In this document: positions 1 to 10,101 of the stretch, piece after piece | How the letters are laid out: the number at the start of each line of letters is the position of its first letter | Position numbering within the stretch: position 1 is the first letter of the stretch | NCBI GenBank assembly: GCA_030278955.1 | Contig: JAOANR010000002.1 | Span: 9,475,982-9,539,981, forward strand | Direction of reading: 5' to 3' | DNA length: 64,000 nt | DNA from: Hygrophila difformis | Lineage: Eukaryota; Streptophyta; Magnoliopsida; Lamiales; Acanthaceae | Program-made: the position numbers and the translations under genes | Notes under the pieces: model-generated | What the model saw: the letters and a program-made list of their open reading frames with translations, nothing else | What the model was told of the DNA's origin: nothing | Database searches by the model: none

Positions 1-406
1 ACGGCGACGACAGGGTTTGATCCGACCACTGCGATTCCGGGTCGGGTTGCATCTCCTCGGCCCGACCCGATTGCGCGTGGGCGAATTCCGCCGCCGCGAC
101 CTGAATCTCCGCGGGCGTCAACGACCTGCCGTTGAGGATCTCCGGCGGGTTTTCGGGGAAATTGAATTTGGCGGCGCGTCCCCGGAGGCAGTAGAGGGCG
201 GCGTCGAAGGCACGTGCGGCTTTCTCGGCGGTGTCGTAGGAGCCCAGCCAGATCCTCTGCCGGCAATTGGGAAGCCTGATCTCGGAAACGTATTTCCCCC
301 ACTTGCGCTTCCTGACGCCCTTGTACTTGCACGTGGGGGCTGCTGCTTCTTCCGCCGCGGCGGAGGGGGAGGATGACGGCTGATGATCATGTGATGGTTT
401 CACCAT
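1..406 (-). CDS. AP2/ERF transcription factor, 3' part cut by window edge
   Basis: The frame starts at the ATG at 406-404 and stays open for 135 codons to base 1, so the C-terminus is missing. After a Ser/Pro/Ala-rich N-terminus, residues about 27-85 form one AP2/ERF DNA-binding domain: [20 protein letters not shown], then [20 protein letters not shown] and LYCLRG, ending [10 protein letters not shown] single AP2 domain with V before SEIR and L where DREBs usually have E is typical of ERF group II (DREB A-5-like, ERF012/ERF014 relatives). Known members are nuclear factors binding GCC-box or DRE sites, often stress-responsive; the specific target here is inference. No intron is visible, as usual for the family. 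A TATA box lies about 100 bp upstream. The plus-strand frame over the same bases is a shadow. Confidence 0.93.
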   Translation of the reverse strand, partial: MVKPSHDHQPSSSPSAAAEEAAAPTCKYKGVRKRKWGKYVSEIRLPNCRQRIWLGSYDTAEKAARAFDAALYCLRGRAAKFNFPENPPEILNGRSLTPAEIQVAAAEFAHAQSGRAEEMQPDPESQWSDQTLSSP

Positions 407-504
407 ATCAGTGAACTGACAGTATATGAGTGAGTGAGCCTTAATTAGAGAAAATTGGAGAAAAGGAATTGTTTGGGGGTAGAAATGGCGGCGGATTGTG
501 GTTG

Positions 505-512
505 TATATATA
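505..512 (-). promoter_or_regulatory. TATA box of the AP2/ERF gene
   Basis: TATATATA read on the minus strand, 99 bp upstream of the ERF start codon. It would give a 5' leader of roughly 65-75 nt. It is the only strong TATA element between the ATG and the first MITE. Confidence 0.65.
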
Positions 513-810
513 GTGAGGCAACTGAAGGTAGTCAACAGGTGGGGCGCGTTGTTGAACGGAGGGAGGACACGTGGACGTAGAATGGAGATGGAACGCGGGT
601 GGGAGAAATGGATAGTATAATGGACAGAATGTAGCACATGTGGAAAAATGATTGTACGTAGTAATTGAAATACCAAGGTCCGGGACTCCACTCCTCTCAG
701 TTGTCAGTTGTCACTCCTGTCCTTCGCGGACCAAATTCGGACAACGAAGGAGTATTTAGCTATGTGCCTGTTAATTTAGGGGTGTTATCAAGCTCCGGTA
801 CTAAAATATA

Positions 811-1069
811 CTACCTCCGTCTCAATATAATTGTTACATTCCTTCCGACACGTTTGTCGATACACATTTTTAAAGGTTTATAACTTAAATTGTGTATAAT
901 AAAAACTTATAAAAAGTTGATTGTCTAAAACTACAAGATTGGATGAATCTAACAAGATCTCACTTGACTATGTTTTTCCTTACATAGCTATGATAAAAAT
1001 TTGAATCAACGTTAAACAGTGAATAGTGTCAAAAAGTCCAACGTAACATTTATATCGAGACGGAGGAAG
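811..1069. mobile_element. Stowaway-like MITE (259 bp)
   Basis: Terminal inverted repeats begin CTACCTCCGTCTCAATATAA on the left and CTTCCTCCGTCTCGATATAA on the inverted right end. Both are flanked by TA (809-810 and 1070-1071), the Tc1/mariner target duplication. There is no coding capacity. The CTnCCTCCGT terminus is the classical plant Stowaway signature. Confidence 0.88.
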
Positions 1070-1252
1070 TAGAGTATTTGAGCTTGATTTGACTGGAAAA
1101 TCTGCGGGTTTGAGTTTGAGTATCAGTCAAGTTTTTTTTTTTTGAATGAATAAATTAAAGTAATTCTACTTATTAATTACCGCTATGTCAATTGGAGAAG
1201 CCATAATATGAATTTTATAATACATTAAATTTTGTGATATTTATAGTTGTGT

Positions 1253-1492
1253 CTGTTTGGGAATTAGCTATTAGCTGTTAATTAATTATGTAAGTAATAA
1301 ATTAGTTAAAATTAATTGTTTGACAATTTCAAGACCAATATTTTGCTTAAAATGAGCTAATTTTAAAATATTGTTATTTGGAGCAATTTTAAAAAAGAAC
1401 TGATCGAATATTATTTTAAATTATTTTATCAAGATAATTTATTTCTATTTGATTAGAATAAGCTAGTTTCATTTAATTATTTTATCAAACGG
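1253..1492. mobile_element. MITE, TTTGG-end family, copy 1
   Basis: A 240-bp AT-rich block starting CTGTTTGGGAATTAGC and ending TTTTATCAAACGG. It matches the block at 7237-7481 in inverted orientation, including AGCTGTTAATTAATTATGT against AGCTGTTAATTCATTATGT. The ends are inverted (TTTGGCAAA/CCAAAC type). The target duplication is not clear, so the superfamily is open (hAT- or PIF-like). Confidence 0.55.
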
Positions 1493-1664
1493 AAGAGTAT
1501 TTTATAATTTTACCTGTAGGGAATTAAATAGTGATGATGTAAGAATTGGAACCAAAATTATATGGATGGCCATGTGGGTCGCACGTCATTCAGCATGTGG
1601 TCCGTCTCTCTAGATAAATATAGGCATTTACTACTATATGTGTTCCGACGGGGTGCACATTCAA

Positions 1665-1767
1665 CTAGAGGTAGCCGGTTCAACCGAACCGGCTGGACCG
1701 GACTTCGGCGAACTGGCGGTTCGAACCGACGATTGAACCGCCGGTTAAGGTTATTTTGGCCACCTCT
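1665..1767. mobile_element. hAT-type MITE (103 bp) with 8-bp TSD
   Basis: Bounded by perfect 8-bp direct repeats ACATTCAA (1657-1664 and 1768-1775). Its ends are inverted, AGAGGTAGCC and AGAGGTGGCC, the common TAGAGGTGGC terminus of plant hAT MITEs. The GC-rich middle is made of overlapping CCGGTT/AACCGG palindromes and can fold almost entirely. Confidence 0.8.
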
Positions 1768-3403
1768 ACATTCAATTCAACCGGGGAAAAACAAAAAAAA
1801 AAAGAATTCAACAATCAATTTATGTTTATCAAATTTATTTAAATTATTAATATTTTCAATTTATGTTAGATGAACTTATCACATTTGGGGATGAAAACTT
1901 GGCTAGTGAACAAGTCCACCACTTCCAACTTTTAGCATGGGGGTTCTACTCCCCACCGGCCTCTTATCCATCTTATCCATCCTCATTTGTCCCTTTATTA
2001 TTTGCTATGTGGCATGATTATCCACCACCCATTTTATTTTATTTTGTATAGGTTGTTCATCATATTTCAAGAACTTTTTTTGTTTTTGTTATTAAACTCA
2101 ATCACTACATTCCTGATATCGATTCAAAATTCAACCCCTAACAGCATGAAAAATTTAAATAGACCATGGTAGTTTGTGACTATGTACTGTAACTTCTAAC
2201 TTGTAGTATTTTTTTTCCTAGCATACAAGAATCCAACAAGTGTTTTCACCCCATGAGCAATAAAAAGGAGCTCATTTTGGAAAGCTCCGAAATACCAAAA
2301 GAAAGTATATTTATCCGGCTTCGGGTACCAAAAAAAAAAAAAAAAAAAAAAAAAAAAGAAAGAAAGAAAGTGTGCAGTTTATACTTTACAGAGAAAGAAA
2401 ATGTGGAAATCTCGCTCTCTCTCCCCGATCAAATTAAAACATTTTATAGAAAAAATATTTCAAAAAGGCTGGATGCCTACCTAATAATCTATTCCATTGA
2501 TAAAAAACACAACATTGAAATCTTCCAATCACCTATAAGAAATCATAGGTACCTCATGCCTATATTTCCAATGTGTTCTTTTCATTATTGAGGTTTTCGT
2601 TTTTAAATTTAATTTATTCCTATTACTCCTAATATTATCCCATATAAGCCAAAAAATTTATAGTTAAATGAGTTCTTATTATAATCGTTTAATCGTATAA
2701 TTTTAAATTTATTTATTCTACAAAAATCTCTCAGGAATGCAATTATACAATTTATCACCTTATTCGTCGCATGTCGCACAAGGCGACAAAACATGCGACG
2801 AAATGCGACAAAAAATGAATCTTTAGACGAGGAAATTAGACGGCATTATATTCCTCGTATGTTTTGTCGCATTCCCATGAATTGAAATATGTATTATATA
2901 ATTTTTATTTGTATATAATATAATTTATTAACTATAGTATATTGAATAATGTAGTTGAAAAGAAATGAAATAATAGCATGACATGGGAAGTAATTTTTCT
3001 CCTCTATTCCATCAGATCTATTAAAAATGATCATTTTCTCATTTGATATGCAGACCAACGTATTGATTTCCAGTTGTTTAACAACTAATATTTCAAAGTA
3101 TATATAAGTAAAATTATATTATAAAATTTACATATAATTAGACAATTTTAATAAAGCTGACTTTAATATTTATTATTTTTGAGTCAAAATTAAAGAATAA
3201 TTTTTTTTTTTTTTTTTTAAAAAAAGGTTATTGAAACAAAGGGAGTACTTTACTAGCTCCGTGTCCTTTTGCCACATGTGCAGTCGTAAGTTGTCAGTTT
3301 ATAACAATTTAAGGTGTGGTTTTATTTCTTTATACGTGTATATCTATTTAGACCACATCTGAGTTCAAAATTTTGAGAGATCTGATTATTTTTTAAAGTA
3401 ATA
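1768..3403. other. AT-rich intergenic stretch, no gene recognised
   Basis: Short open frames here lack homology to anything I recognise and have AT-rich, low-complexity composition. It holds a poly-A/GAAA microsatellite (2330-2370) and an imperfect inverted repeat around 2762-2873. Confidence 0.6.
2330..2370. repeat. poly-A / (GAAA)n microsatellite
   Basis: About 28 consecutive A followed by GAAAGAAAGAAAG. It could be the decayed tail of a retroposon, but no body or target duplication was found. Confidence 0.9.
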
Positions 3404-3663
3404 CTTCCTCCGTATTCAAATGTTTCTTACATACCCACTTTTCACGCAGTCCAATACACATTTTAAACCATTAATAACTCAAATTCGGTACAAGTGAAAA
3501 TTCTAAAAGTTCGATATTTAAAAACTACTCGACGAGACGAATCTAACAAGATCCCACTTGACTATATTTTAACTTGTATAACTATGATCAAACTTTAAGT
3601 AAAAGTTTGTGGGTGAATAGTAACACATTACTCTTTGTCAAAAACATACGAAAACGGAGGTAG
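3404..3663. mobile_element. Stowaway-like MITE (260 bp)
   Basis: The ends read CTTCCTCCGTATTCAAATGT and, inverted, CTACCTCCGTTTTCGTATGT, between TA dinucleotides at 3402-3403 and 3664-3665. The interior (GTCTCGTCGAG.. and ATCCCACTTGACTATATTTT) matches the copy at 5727-5987 in opposite orientation. Confidence 0.88.
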
Positions 3664-3689
3664 TAGTACATTTTAGAAATTAAATAGTA

Positions 3690-4177
3690 CTCCCTCCGTC
3701 CCGCGAAGTTTGACACATTTCTTTTGGACACGGTAATTTAGGTGGTGAAGTTTAGTAGTTAAAGACTTAAAGTAGTGTGAGTGTTTGTATTTAAGATTCT
3801 ACTAAATTTTGATATTGTTTATTATTTAACTGACTTAATGTTATCATAATGATGTAATTAGAGAAAAATAATCAATTATGGTCTTGTTAGAATCTTCTAA
3901 TCGTGTAATTTTAGAATATATATTTTATATAATTTTTATCTGTACCAATTTTGAAATATTAAGAATTAAAGAAATACAAGGGACTTTGTGTAGAAAAGTA
4001 AAATTGTATTGGAATTTATGCAGAATGATAAAAGTGATTATTTTTAATGGGATTTAATAATAATTAAAATTCTAATCAAACTTATATTAATTTAATTTAT
4101 CTAAAAATTGAAAGGTGTCAAACTTCGTGGGACACCCAAAAAAAAAATAGGTGTCAAACTTCGTGGGATGGAGGGAG
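3690..4177. mobile_element. Stowaway-like MITE (488 bp) with duplicated right terminus
   Basis: Left end CTCCCTCCGTCCCGCGAAGT, right end inverted CTCCCTCCATCCCACGAAGT, flanking TA at 3688-3689 and 4178-4179. The right terminus is present twice: GTGTCAAACTTCGTGGGA occurs at about 4115 and again about 40 bp further on, separated by a short A-run. It is longer than the usual 200-350 bp for the family. Confidence 0.85.
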
Positions 4178-4387
4178 TACAACTGTATTACGAAAATTTG
4201 ATTGACCTTTAAATACAACCAAACGCAACCATATAAACTAACACTTTTTATAAGTCACAACCTACCACTTAGACTCAAACGTCATTTGTGACTTCTTCTT
4301 TTCTAAAAAAAAAATATATTGTTAATAAGATGATCAGCAATTAAACAATTTTTTTTCCATAATAAAGTATGAAAAATTTGTTCGTTA

Positions 4388-4556
4388 TTTTTTTAGGTAA
4401 ACATTCACACTCATATATATGTTGGCAAAGGTGTGTGGGAGCTCAAGCCACACAAATTACAAATGAGGATAGAGGGATTAGGGGCAGGTGGGAATCGAAC
4501 TCACAATCATAAGGTTGGAAGTCAAGGAACATGACCACTGGACCAAGTCTTCAATC
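4388..4556 (-). mobile_element. tRNA-derived SINE
   Basis: Read on the minus strand it has a pol III A-box-like element (TGGTCCAGTGGTC) and a B box (GAGTTCGATTCCCACC), then a conserved 3' body containing GTAATTTGTGTGGC, and an A-tail (poly-T on the plus strand near 4388). The same body recurs at 5529, 6402, 9127 and 9418. The target duplication is weak. Confidence 0.75.
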
Positions 4557-5313
4557 TCTTTTCGTTGTTGATAAGAAGTTAATTGCAATGTATTAATATT
4601 TTTGGAGAAGATATTTGAAATTAAAATTCTTGAATTTTTCGTCCCTTCCTCTAAATATAAATTACAAATATGTATATACTCTGTATAATTTACACTGCAC
4701 AATTTATTTTGTAGATATAGTTGTGTATCACAAAAATTTATTCTCATTTAGAGTATGTTTGGGATGGAAAAAAAAAATAAATAAAACCAATAAAAAAAAC
4801 TTGGATCGTACTGTTTTATGGTCTACTTTTGGGAGAAATGCTTATTTAGAAAAGGGAGGAAAAAAAAAACTGTAGGATTAATTGCTTCTAAATATTTCTT
4901 TTTATTACATTTTGATCCTAATCTAGACAGCTGATGCAGAATTGCAGATTAATAAGATTGTCGTTTTTTCTTTAAAAAAAAATTATATATACTACTACTA
5001 ACTATATAATGAATTTAAAGAGCCCTAACAATAATACAATTAAAATGTTAAATGATTAATCACTTGGATGGACTATAGTTCCTACAAAAATACTTATATA
5101 AGATCAAGAAACTAAAAAGAGACCATAAGATCAGACCATGCCGCCTATGTCGCTAAAAGTTGTTGCGAGTTGGGTTGGGTGTCGGATGCATACTCCGGCA
5201 TCCAGTTATTGTCCCAATCTCGGGTACTTGAATCTAACTCCTAATCTGATGCCTACCCTTATTAGCCAAAACTAAACAATGCATGCATGTTTTATATAAT
5301 GACTAAATATCAT

Positions 5314-5453
5314 CACTACAAAAGTTTTCATGTTGACGATCAAAAAATTTGGTCGTTAATGAGGTTAGTGATCTATTTCTTTCTCGAAATTCGTTAGCTA
5401 CAAAAGGGTATAGCGATAAAATTTGAAAGTAGAAATGAAAATTTCTTGTAGTG
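5314..5453. mobile_element. mini-CACTA (En/Spm-type) MITE
   Basis: Begins CACTACAAAAGTTTTCAT and ends, inverted, CACTACAAGAAATTTTCAT. These are CACTA termini followed by similar subterminal sequence. The flanking triplets are CAT and CAC, so the expected 3-bp duplication is imperfect. At 140 bp it has no coding capacity. Confidence 0.72.
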
Positions 5454-5528
5454 CACCATTGTGAATATCGTTTCCTTAAATTGCTTCGTCTATCCCAGGA
5501 TTCACGTACTTAGCATGGTTGACTTGTT

Positions 5529-5598
5529 TTTTTTTTTTTCGTGGAACAGCCTATACAGGCTAGAAAAGTGGTGTGGGCCCATGCCACACAATTACAAA
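5529..5598 (-). mobile_element. 5'-truncated SINE with perfect 15-bp TSD
   Basis: A poly-T start (A-tail on the minus strand), then the 3' SINE body (GTGGTGTGGGCCCATGCCAC, ATTACAAA). It lacks the pol III promoter half. Flanks are the identical 15-mer CATGGTTGACTTGTT at 5514-5528 and 5599-5613. Confidence 0.88.
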
Positions 5599-5726
5599 CA
5601 TGGTTGACTTGTTGAATATGCTTATCAATATTAGAAGAAATTAATTAATAAAACTAAAAAGAATTAAATACGCAATTGACCTCAACAACATTATATATAT
5701 ATATAAATATATACATTTATATTATA

Positions 5727-5987
5727 CTTCCTCCGTTCCCAAATGTTTAAGACATTTGGTTTTGGGGTACTATTCAGCAATGCACTTTGATTTAAAGTTT
5801 TATCATAGTTATACAAGTTAAAATATAGTCAAGAGGGATCTTGTTAGATTCGTCTCGTCGTGTAGTTTTTAAATATTGAACTTTTAGAATTTTTACATAT
5901 ACCAAACTTGAGTTATTATTGATTCAAAATGTGTATTGAACTGTGTGCGCAGTGGGGTATGTAAAAAAGATTTGGGAACGGAGGAAG
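5727..5987. mobile_element. Stowaway-like MITE (261 bp)
   Basis: Ends CTTCCTCCGTTCCCAAATGT and, inverted, CTTCCTCCGTTCCCAAATCT, between TA at 5725-5726 and 5988-5989. The termini are almost perfectly paired over at least 20 bp, so this copy is younger than the one at 3404. Confidence 0.9.
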
Positions 5988-6202
5988 TATTCACTTTGAG
6001 AGATATAATGGACTAATTTAATCTCATCAAAGGGGATTAAATTAATCTCACCCAGTTGCATGTAATTATTATTCAATAAATTTAATTTATTAATCAATAA
6101 TCCTTGTATAATCAAGAACTCTAATCCCTTCCAAAACATGTACAATTACTCTTGATAATTTATCAAAAAGCTAATCAGTGAACAACCTGGGCGAGGAGTA
6201 TT

Positions 6203-6232
6203 TTTTTTTTTTAAGAGTCAAAGCCAAGAAAA
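6203..6232 (-). mobile_element. 30-bp SINE stub with 14-bp TSD
   Basis: Only a poly-T and AAGAGTCAAAGCCAAG remain, resembling the 3' end of the SINE at 6402 (GATGAGTCATTGAAAGCC). The insert is flanked by identical 14-mers GGGCGAGGAGTATT at 6189-6202 and 6233-6246, so it is a genuine but extremely 5'-truncated retroposition event. Confidence 0.72.
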
Positions 6233-6401
6233 GGGCGAGGAGTATTATGTACACCTGTACATAATTTTTACATTTCTAATTTATAAATTATAATTAGAAC
6301 AGTCTTTGCATGTTCATGTGCATCTCCATCATATTATGAGTACAGTAATATAAAAACAAAACATAAGTGAACCTAAAATTGCTATGGGGAAATGAATGTT
6401 T

Positions 6402-6569
6402 TTTTTTTTGGATGAGTCATTGAAAGCCTGTGAAAGGGGTGGTGGGAGCCCATGTCACACAATTACAAAGGGGAATAAAGGAGAGGGATAGGGGGCCGGT
6501 GGGAATCGAACCTCCAACCTTCCGTTGGAAGTCAGGAGACTTAACCACTTGGGCTAAGTCCTCATTCCC
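6402..6569 (-). mobile_element. full-length tRNA-derived SINE
   Basis: On the minus strand: A box TTAGCCCAAGTGGTTAAG, B box GGTTCGATTCC (perfect consensus), body with TTTGTAATTGTGTGAC, and an A-tail. Flanking direct repeats are GGGAAATGAATGTTT (6387-6401) and GGGAAAATGAATGTTT on the right. The pol III boxes are intact, so it is the best candidate for the source-type sequence among the SINEs here. Confidence 0.88.
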
Positions 6570-6748
6570 GGGAAAATGAATGTTTGATTTACCGATTAAG
6601 TTTCGACTTCTAATCTTGGAAAATTTGAATTCCTACTCATCGGCGGACGTAGGTAGGGGCTTCGGGCCCAGGCCCCACCAAAATAATTTATTATTATTAT
6701 TATTTTTATTTATAGTATTCTTATGTTATCTTGTGAAAATGTCACTTC

Positions 6749-7160
6749 TTTTTTTTTTTTTTAAGAAACGGAGGGCCGAGGCCGATTTTATTACAAAAAT
6801 TGCATCGTGTGGTACAAGCCAATACGGTCTGAATTAAGCATATCTAACATAAACTCCGGAGGTCTAACAAAATGATGAGGACTAGATTAAAATGACTGGC
6901 CTCTAAGGAAATGATCCGCAGCCTTATTGCCATCCCTCTGAACTAAAGAAATATGGATATCCCAACTCCAAAACTTCATGTAGCGAATGTGAGAAATCCA
7001 CCTATGAACAGAACCAACTGGATCAAAATTATCATTGATGAGATCAACAACACCCTTGCAGTCTGATTCTATGATTAATTTGTTGATACCCAAGGACCAC
7101 GCATATTGGGGTGTTTGAAGAATGCCCCAAGCTTCTATTTGGTGCAATGTCACAGTGACC
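6749..7160 (-). mobile_element. 5'-truncated LINE tail encoding an RNase H fragment
   Basis: On the minus strand the frame 7153-6887 reads QIEAWGILQTPQYAWSLGI, then IIESDCKGVVDLIN and VQRDGNKAADHF. These are the second, third and fourth blocks of the plant LINE-type RNase H (RVT_3) domain. The 3' end (plus-strand 6749 onwards) is a long A-tail. The insert lies between 17-bp direct repeats TGTGAAAATGTSACTTC (6732-6748 and 7161-7177, one mismatch), as expected for target-primed reverse transcription. Confidence 0.88.
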
Positions 7161-7236
7161 TGTGAAAATGTGACTTCAAGTACCTAGAGAGGTTTGTATA
7201 TAGTAATTGCAAGCATCTTTTAATAGTATATTGGCC

Positions 7237-7481
7237 CAGTTTGGCAAATAAATTAAATGAAATTAGCTTATTCTAGTTAAGATAAATTAACTTATTTAAA
7301 AAGTCAAAATAACTTAAAATAGTGTTCAATCCGTTCTTTTTGAAACCGCTGCAAATAGCAATATTTTGGAATTAACTTATTTTAGGCAAAAAAATTTACC
7401 TCAAAACTGCCAAACAGCTAATTTTTTATTACTCAAATTACTCACATAATGAATTAACAGCTAACAGTTAATTCCAAACAG
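7237..7481. mobile_element. MITE, TTTGG-end family, copy 2
   Basis: Starts CAGTTTGGCAAATAAATT and ends GTTAATTCCAAACAG. It aligns in inverted orientation with the block at 1253-1492 and lies inside the larger element at 6640-7997. Confidence 0.55.
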
Positions 7482-8008
7482 TCTCATCTACGTCATATAG
7501 GCTTAATTAAGCCCGGCCTATTTGTTTAAATAGACCACACTTTAAACCTTTTACAAACCTGATTATGTATGTTTCGAAATCAATTAAGTTAAATTTTTAT
7601 ATATGTATGTCTGGATATAACATATTTATATACTTGAAAATGACTTATAGTTATTTTAAAAACCTGTGTAAGATTAAATTAATCTTCTACATTAAATAAT
7701 AATAATACAGAATATTAATAGGCCTGCCTAGTAGGCTTATTAGGCCATGTATAAAGTCTGGCCCGATTATATTTAGTTAAAATAAACTATCAAAATAGTC
7801 TGAAGTAGTTTAGATCGTAGGTCCCTGTCAGGTAGTTTGACCTATTTCCACCCGTAGTAATAAAACATTCTCGGGCCTTATAAAATCAAAATAAACCTAG
7901 GTCATTAACGCCTACATTCAAGTAGTATATGTCTAGCATATTTCTAAAGGGTCTATCATTTATGACCCTCCATGAATAAAATTCTGGATCCGCCTCTATT
8001 CCTACTCA

Positions 8009-9126
8009 GTCTTCTATCAATTCTTTTTCCATTTGTAATTTATGTGACATAAGCATCGCCGCTGCTATAGAGAACAAAAAATAAAAAATAAAAAATAAAA
8101 CTAAAAATTACTCTTTGCTCTAGTATGAAAACAACATAGAGCAGAGTATCTCTGGGACAGTCTGATCTATGTACAGTAATAAAATTGGGAATGCATTCCA
8201 CATTACATCGTACACACTTTTTAATTACTACTAATTACTTAATGATATAGCAAAAGATTGAAGCACCGTCTTCAACAGTCAAGTGTCAACTCGCATGATC
8301 TCACATTAATAAGATACTTATAAAAAGATTGATTAATCCATTAATTAATTACCCACGATTGATGCTAGCTAACAATAATTAAAATCCATGTACCGCAAAA
8401 CACCATTGGTTAAAGATTAAACATAATCAACAATTTTTTTTTTTTTGACCCCGTCAAGCTGCAGCTAAGACTAGGGTGCATGCATCCATCATGCATGTCT
8501 GCCTAATCCATTACTATTACTTTCCAGACTATATATATCTCCAAGAAATAATTAGATTAAGTTTGGAATTAATGATGATAAATAAGTTTAAATTGATATC
8601 GTTTTGGGGAATAATGTTTGGTATTACAGTTTAAAAATTAGAATTTAAAAAGTTAGAAGTTGGGAAGTAGTCGCGTTTATAGTTTAGTGGCAGAATTTAA
8701 AATTTAGCGGTAAAAGTGTAAAATTAGTTACTAATTATAATAATTTGCGCAAATAAAGCTTTAATTTCGCAAAGGCAGCCTTGATATAGTATGATAAATA
8801 TTACCGCGTATGATTATAACTTCCTCAATATTATTAGTAACTATTAAGGGATTTTTCACGTGTACATTGGATATGTCACATTTATATCCAAAAAAGTGCA
8901 GTGTTTTGTCCTCTTCGTTCTTGCAAGAAATCACTATAAATGAAGCCAAGGCTTTTAATGGAAGGCGTGCCATTGTCCTCTGCATCTGGACACCATATAC
9001 ACAATAACAATACGAGTATTGATTTACAATGCAATAGTTTAATGTTATTCAAAATAATAATACTCTAAAAAGTTGTCAAATACATTATCAATATTAAGTT
9101 AATTTGAATAGTATTGGTTTTTAATG
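8009..9126. other. intergenic, no gene recognised
   Basis: AT-rich sequence. Short frames on both strands around 8760-9007 have no recognisable domain. An (AAATAA)n low-complexity run lies near 8080. Confidence 0.55.
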
Positions 9127-9282
9127 TTTTTTTTTTTTTACCGAAGCCGCCATTGGCCAGAGAAATGAGTGGTGAGAGTACTTATCACACAAATTACGAA
9201 AGAATAAAGGGGAAGAATAGGGGTCTGGTGGGGAATCGGAACCCCAAGCATAAGTATTGATTTTTGCTTGCTTAAGTAATAC
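9127..9282 (-). mobile_element. SINE, diverged copy
   Basis: A poly-T start, then the shared SINE body (ATCACACAAATTACGAAAG, GGGGTCTGGTGGGGAATCGG), with a decayed B box on the minus strand. Possible target repeats are TATTGGTTTT at 9112 and 9283. The A-box half is not recognisable. Confidence 0.65.
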
Positions 9283-9417
9283 TATTGGTTTTCGGTTGAA
9301 AATTTAGTATATCATTTATTTATATTGTTTGTTACTCACTTATTGCAATGATGCATTGATTTCGTTCCCAGAAGAATCCCCACGGAATATTAACACTCCC
9401 TATTTTCATAAGAGATT

Positions 9418-9540
9418 TTTTTTTAAAAAAAAAAACTTGGGAATCAATTCACACAAATTACAATGAAAAAATAATTACTGGAGAATTGAATCCCAACCAT
9501 AAAATTGTTGAAAGATAGTAAACTTTACTACTTAGACCAT
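9418..9540 (-). mobile_element. SINE, highly diverged
   Basis: A T-run followed by CACACAAATTACAATG and GAGAATTGAATCCCAACC, the same order of blocks as the better SINE copies (B-box region eroded), ending in ACTACTTAGACC, the counterpart of the A box. No clear target duplication. Confidence 0.55.
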
Positions 9541-10101
9541 CTTCAATGGTACACTAAAACCCAAAATAGGGTAGCATTTTCACTCCAACGGTACACTAAA
9601 ACTGACAGGCCCAAGCTAATATGAAAAACCCTGTATGCGTTGTATGAGCGTAATCTCAACAACCTGCAAACCACAACCAGAGGCGAACACAAACAGAGTG
9701 CGGAAATAAACATAAGAACACTAAGAATTTGGTTACTCAGTTCGATCCACTGATCTACATCTGGGGGCTCTAAGCCAGGTTTTCACTAGATCCTCACAAA
9801 CAGTTGAATCACACATCAACACACTTTACACATCCTTACATTCTGGTGAACTTCTCTATCTAATCAACTAGACTAGAGAAACACATGGGAGCTTCAACCT
9901 ATCTACCCAAATGCACTCAATTCACTAGCAGATGTTAAACTGGTGTTTGTAGAATCCTAGCTACTCAAACAGATTAGGCATGATAGTGATAAAACACCCA
10001 AACTAAGCACAAGTTGTGTTTACTAGAAATATGCCAAGAAATGCATAAACACAAACCCAAATCCTCATGAATTACAGCAGGCAGAACAACTAGAACTATA
10101 C

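Larger units (their letters stand above)
6640..7997. mobile_element. 1.36-kb DNA-transposon-like element with 11-bp TSD
   Basis: Flanked by identical ATTCCTACTCA (6629-6639 and 7998-8008). Short, poorly matched inverted ends share GGCGGA (left CGGCGGACGTAGG, right inverted AGAGGCGGATCCAG). An 8-11 bp duplication fits hAT or Mutator-like elements; the ends are too diverged to decide. No transposase is visible. Two later insertions sit inside it: the LINE tail at 6749-7160 and the MITE at 7237-7481. Without them the element is about 0.7 kb. Confidence 0.55.

Noticed and set aside
4388..6569. Perfect pol III B boxes (GGTTCGATTCC) suggesting tRNA genes
   Set aside because: No cloverleaf is formed; the boxes sit in SINEs with a shared 3' body, A-tail and target duplications.
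8761..9007. Overlapping 65-74 codon frames on both strands
   Set aside because: No domain, ordinary composition, mutually overlapping; expected by chance.
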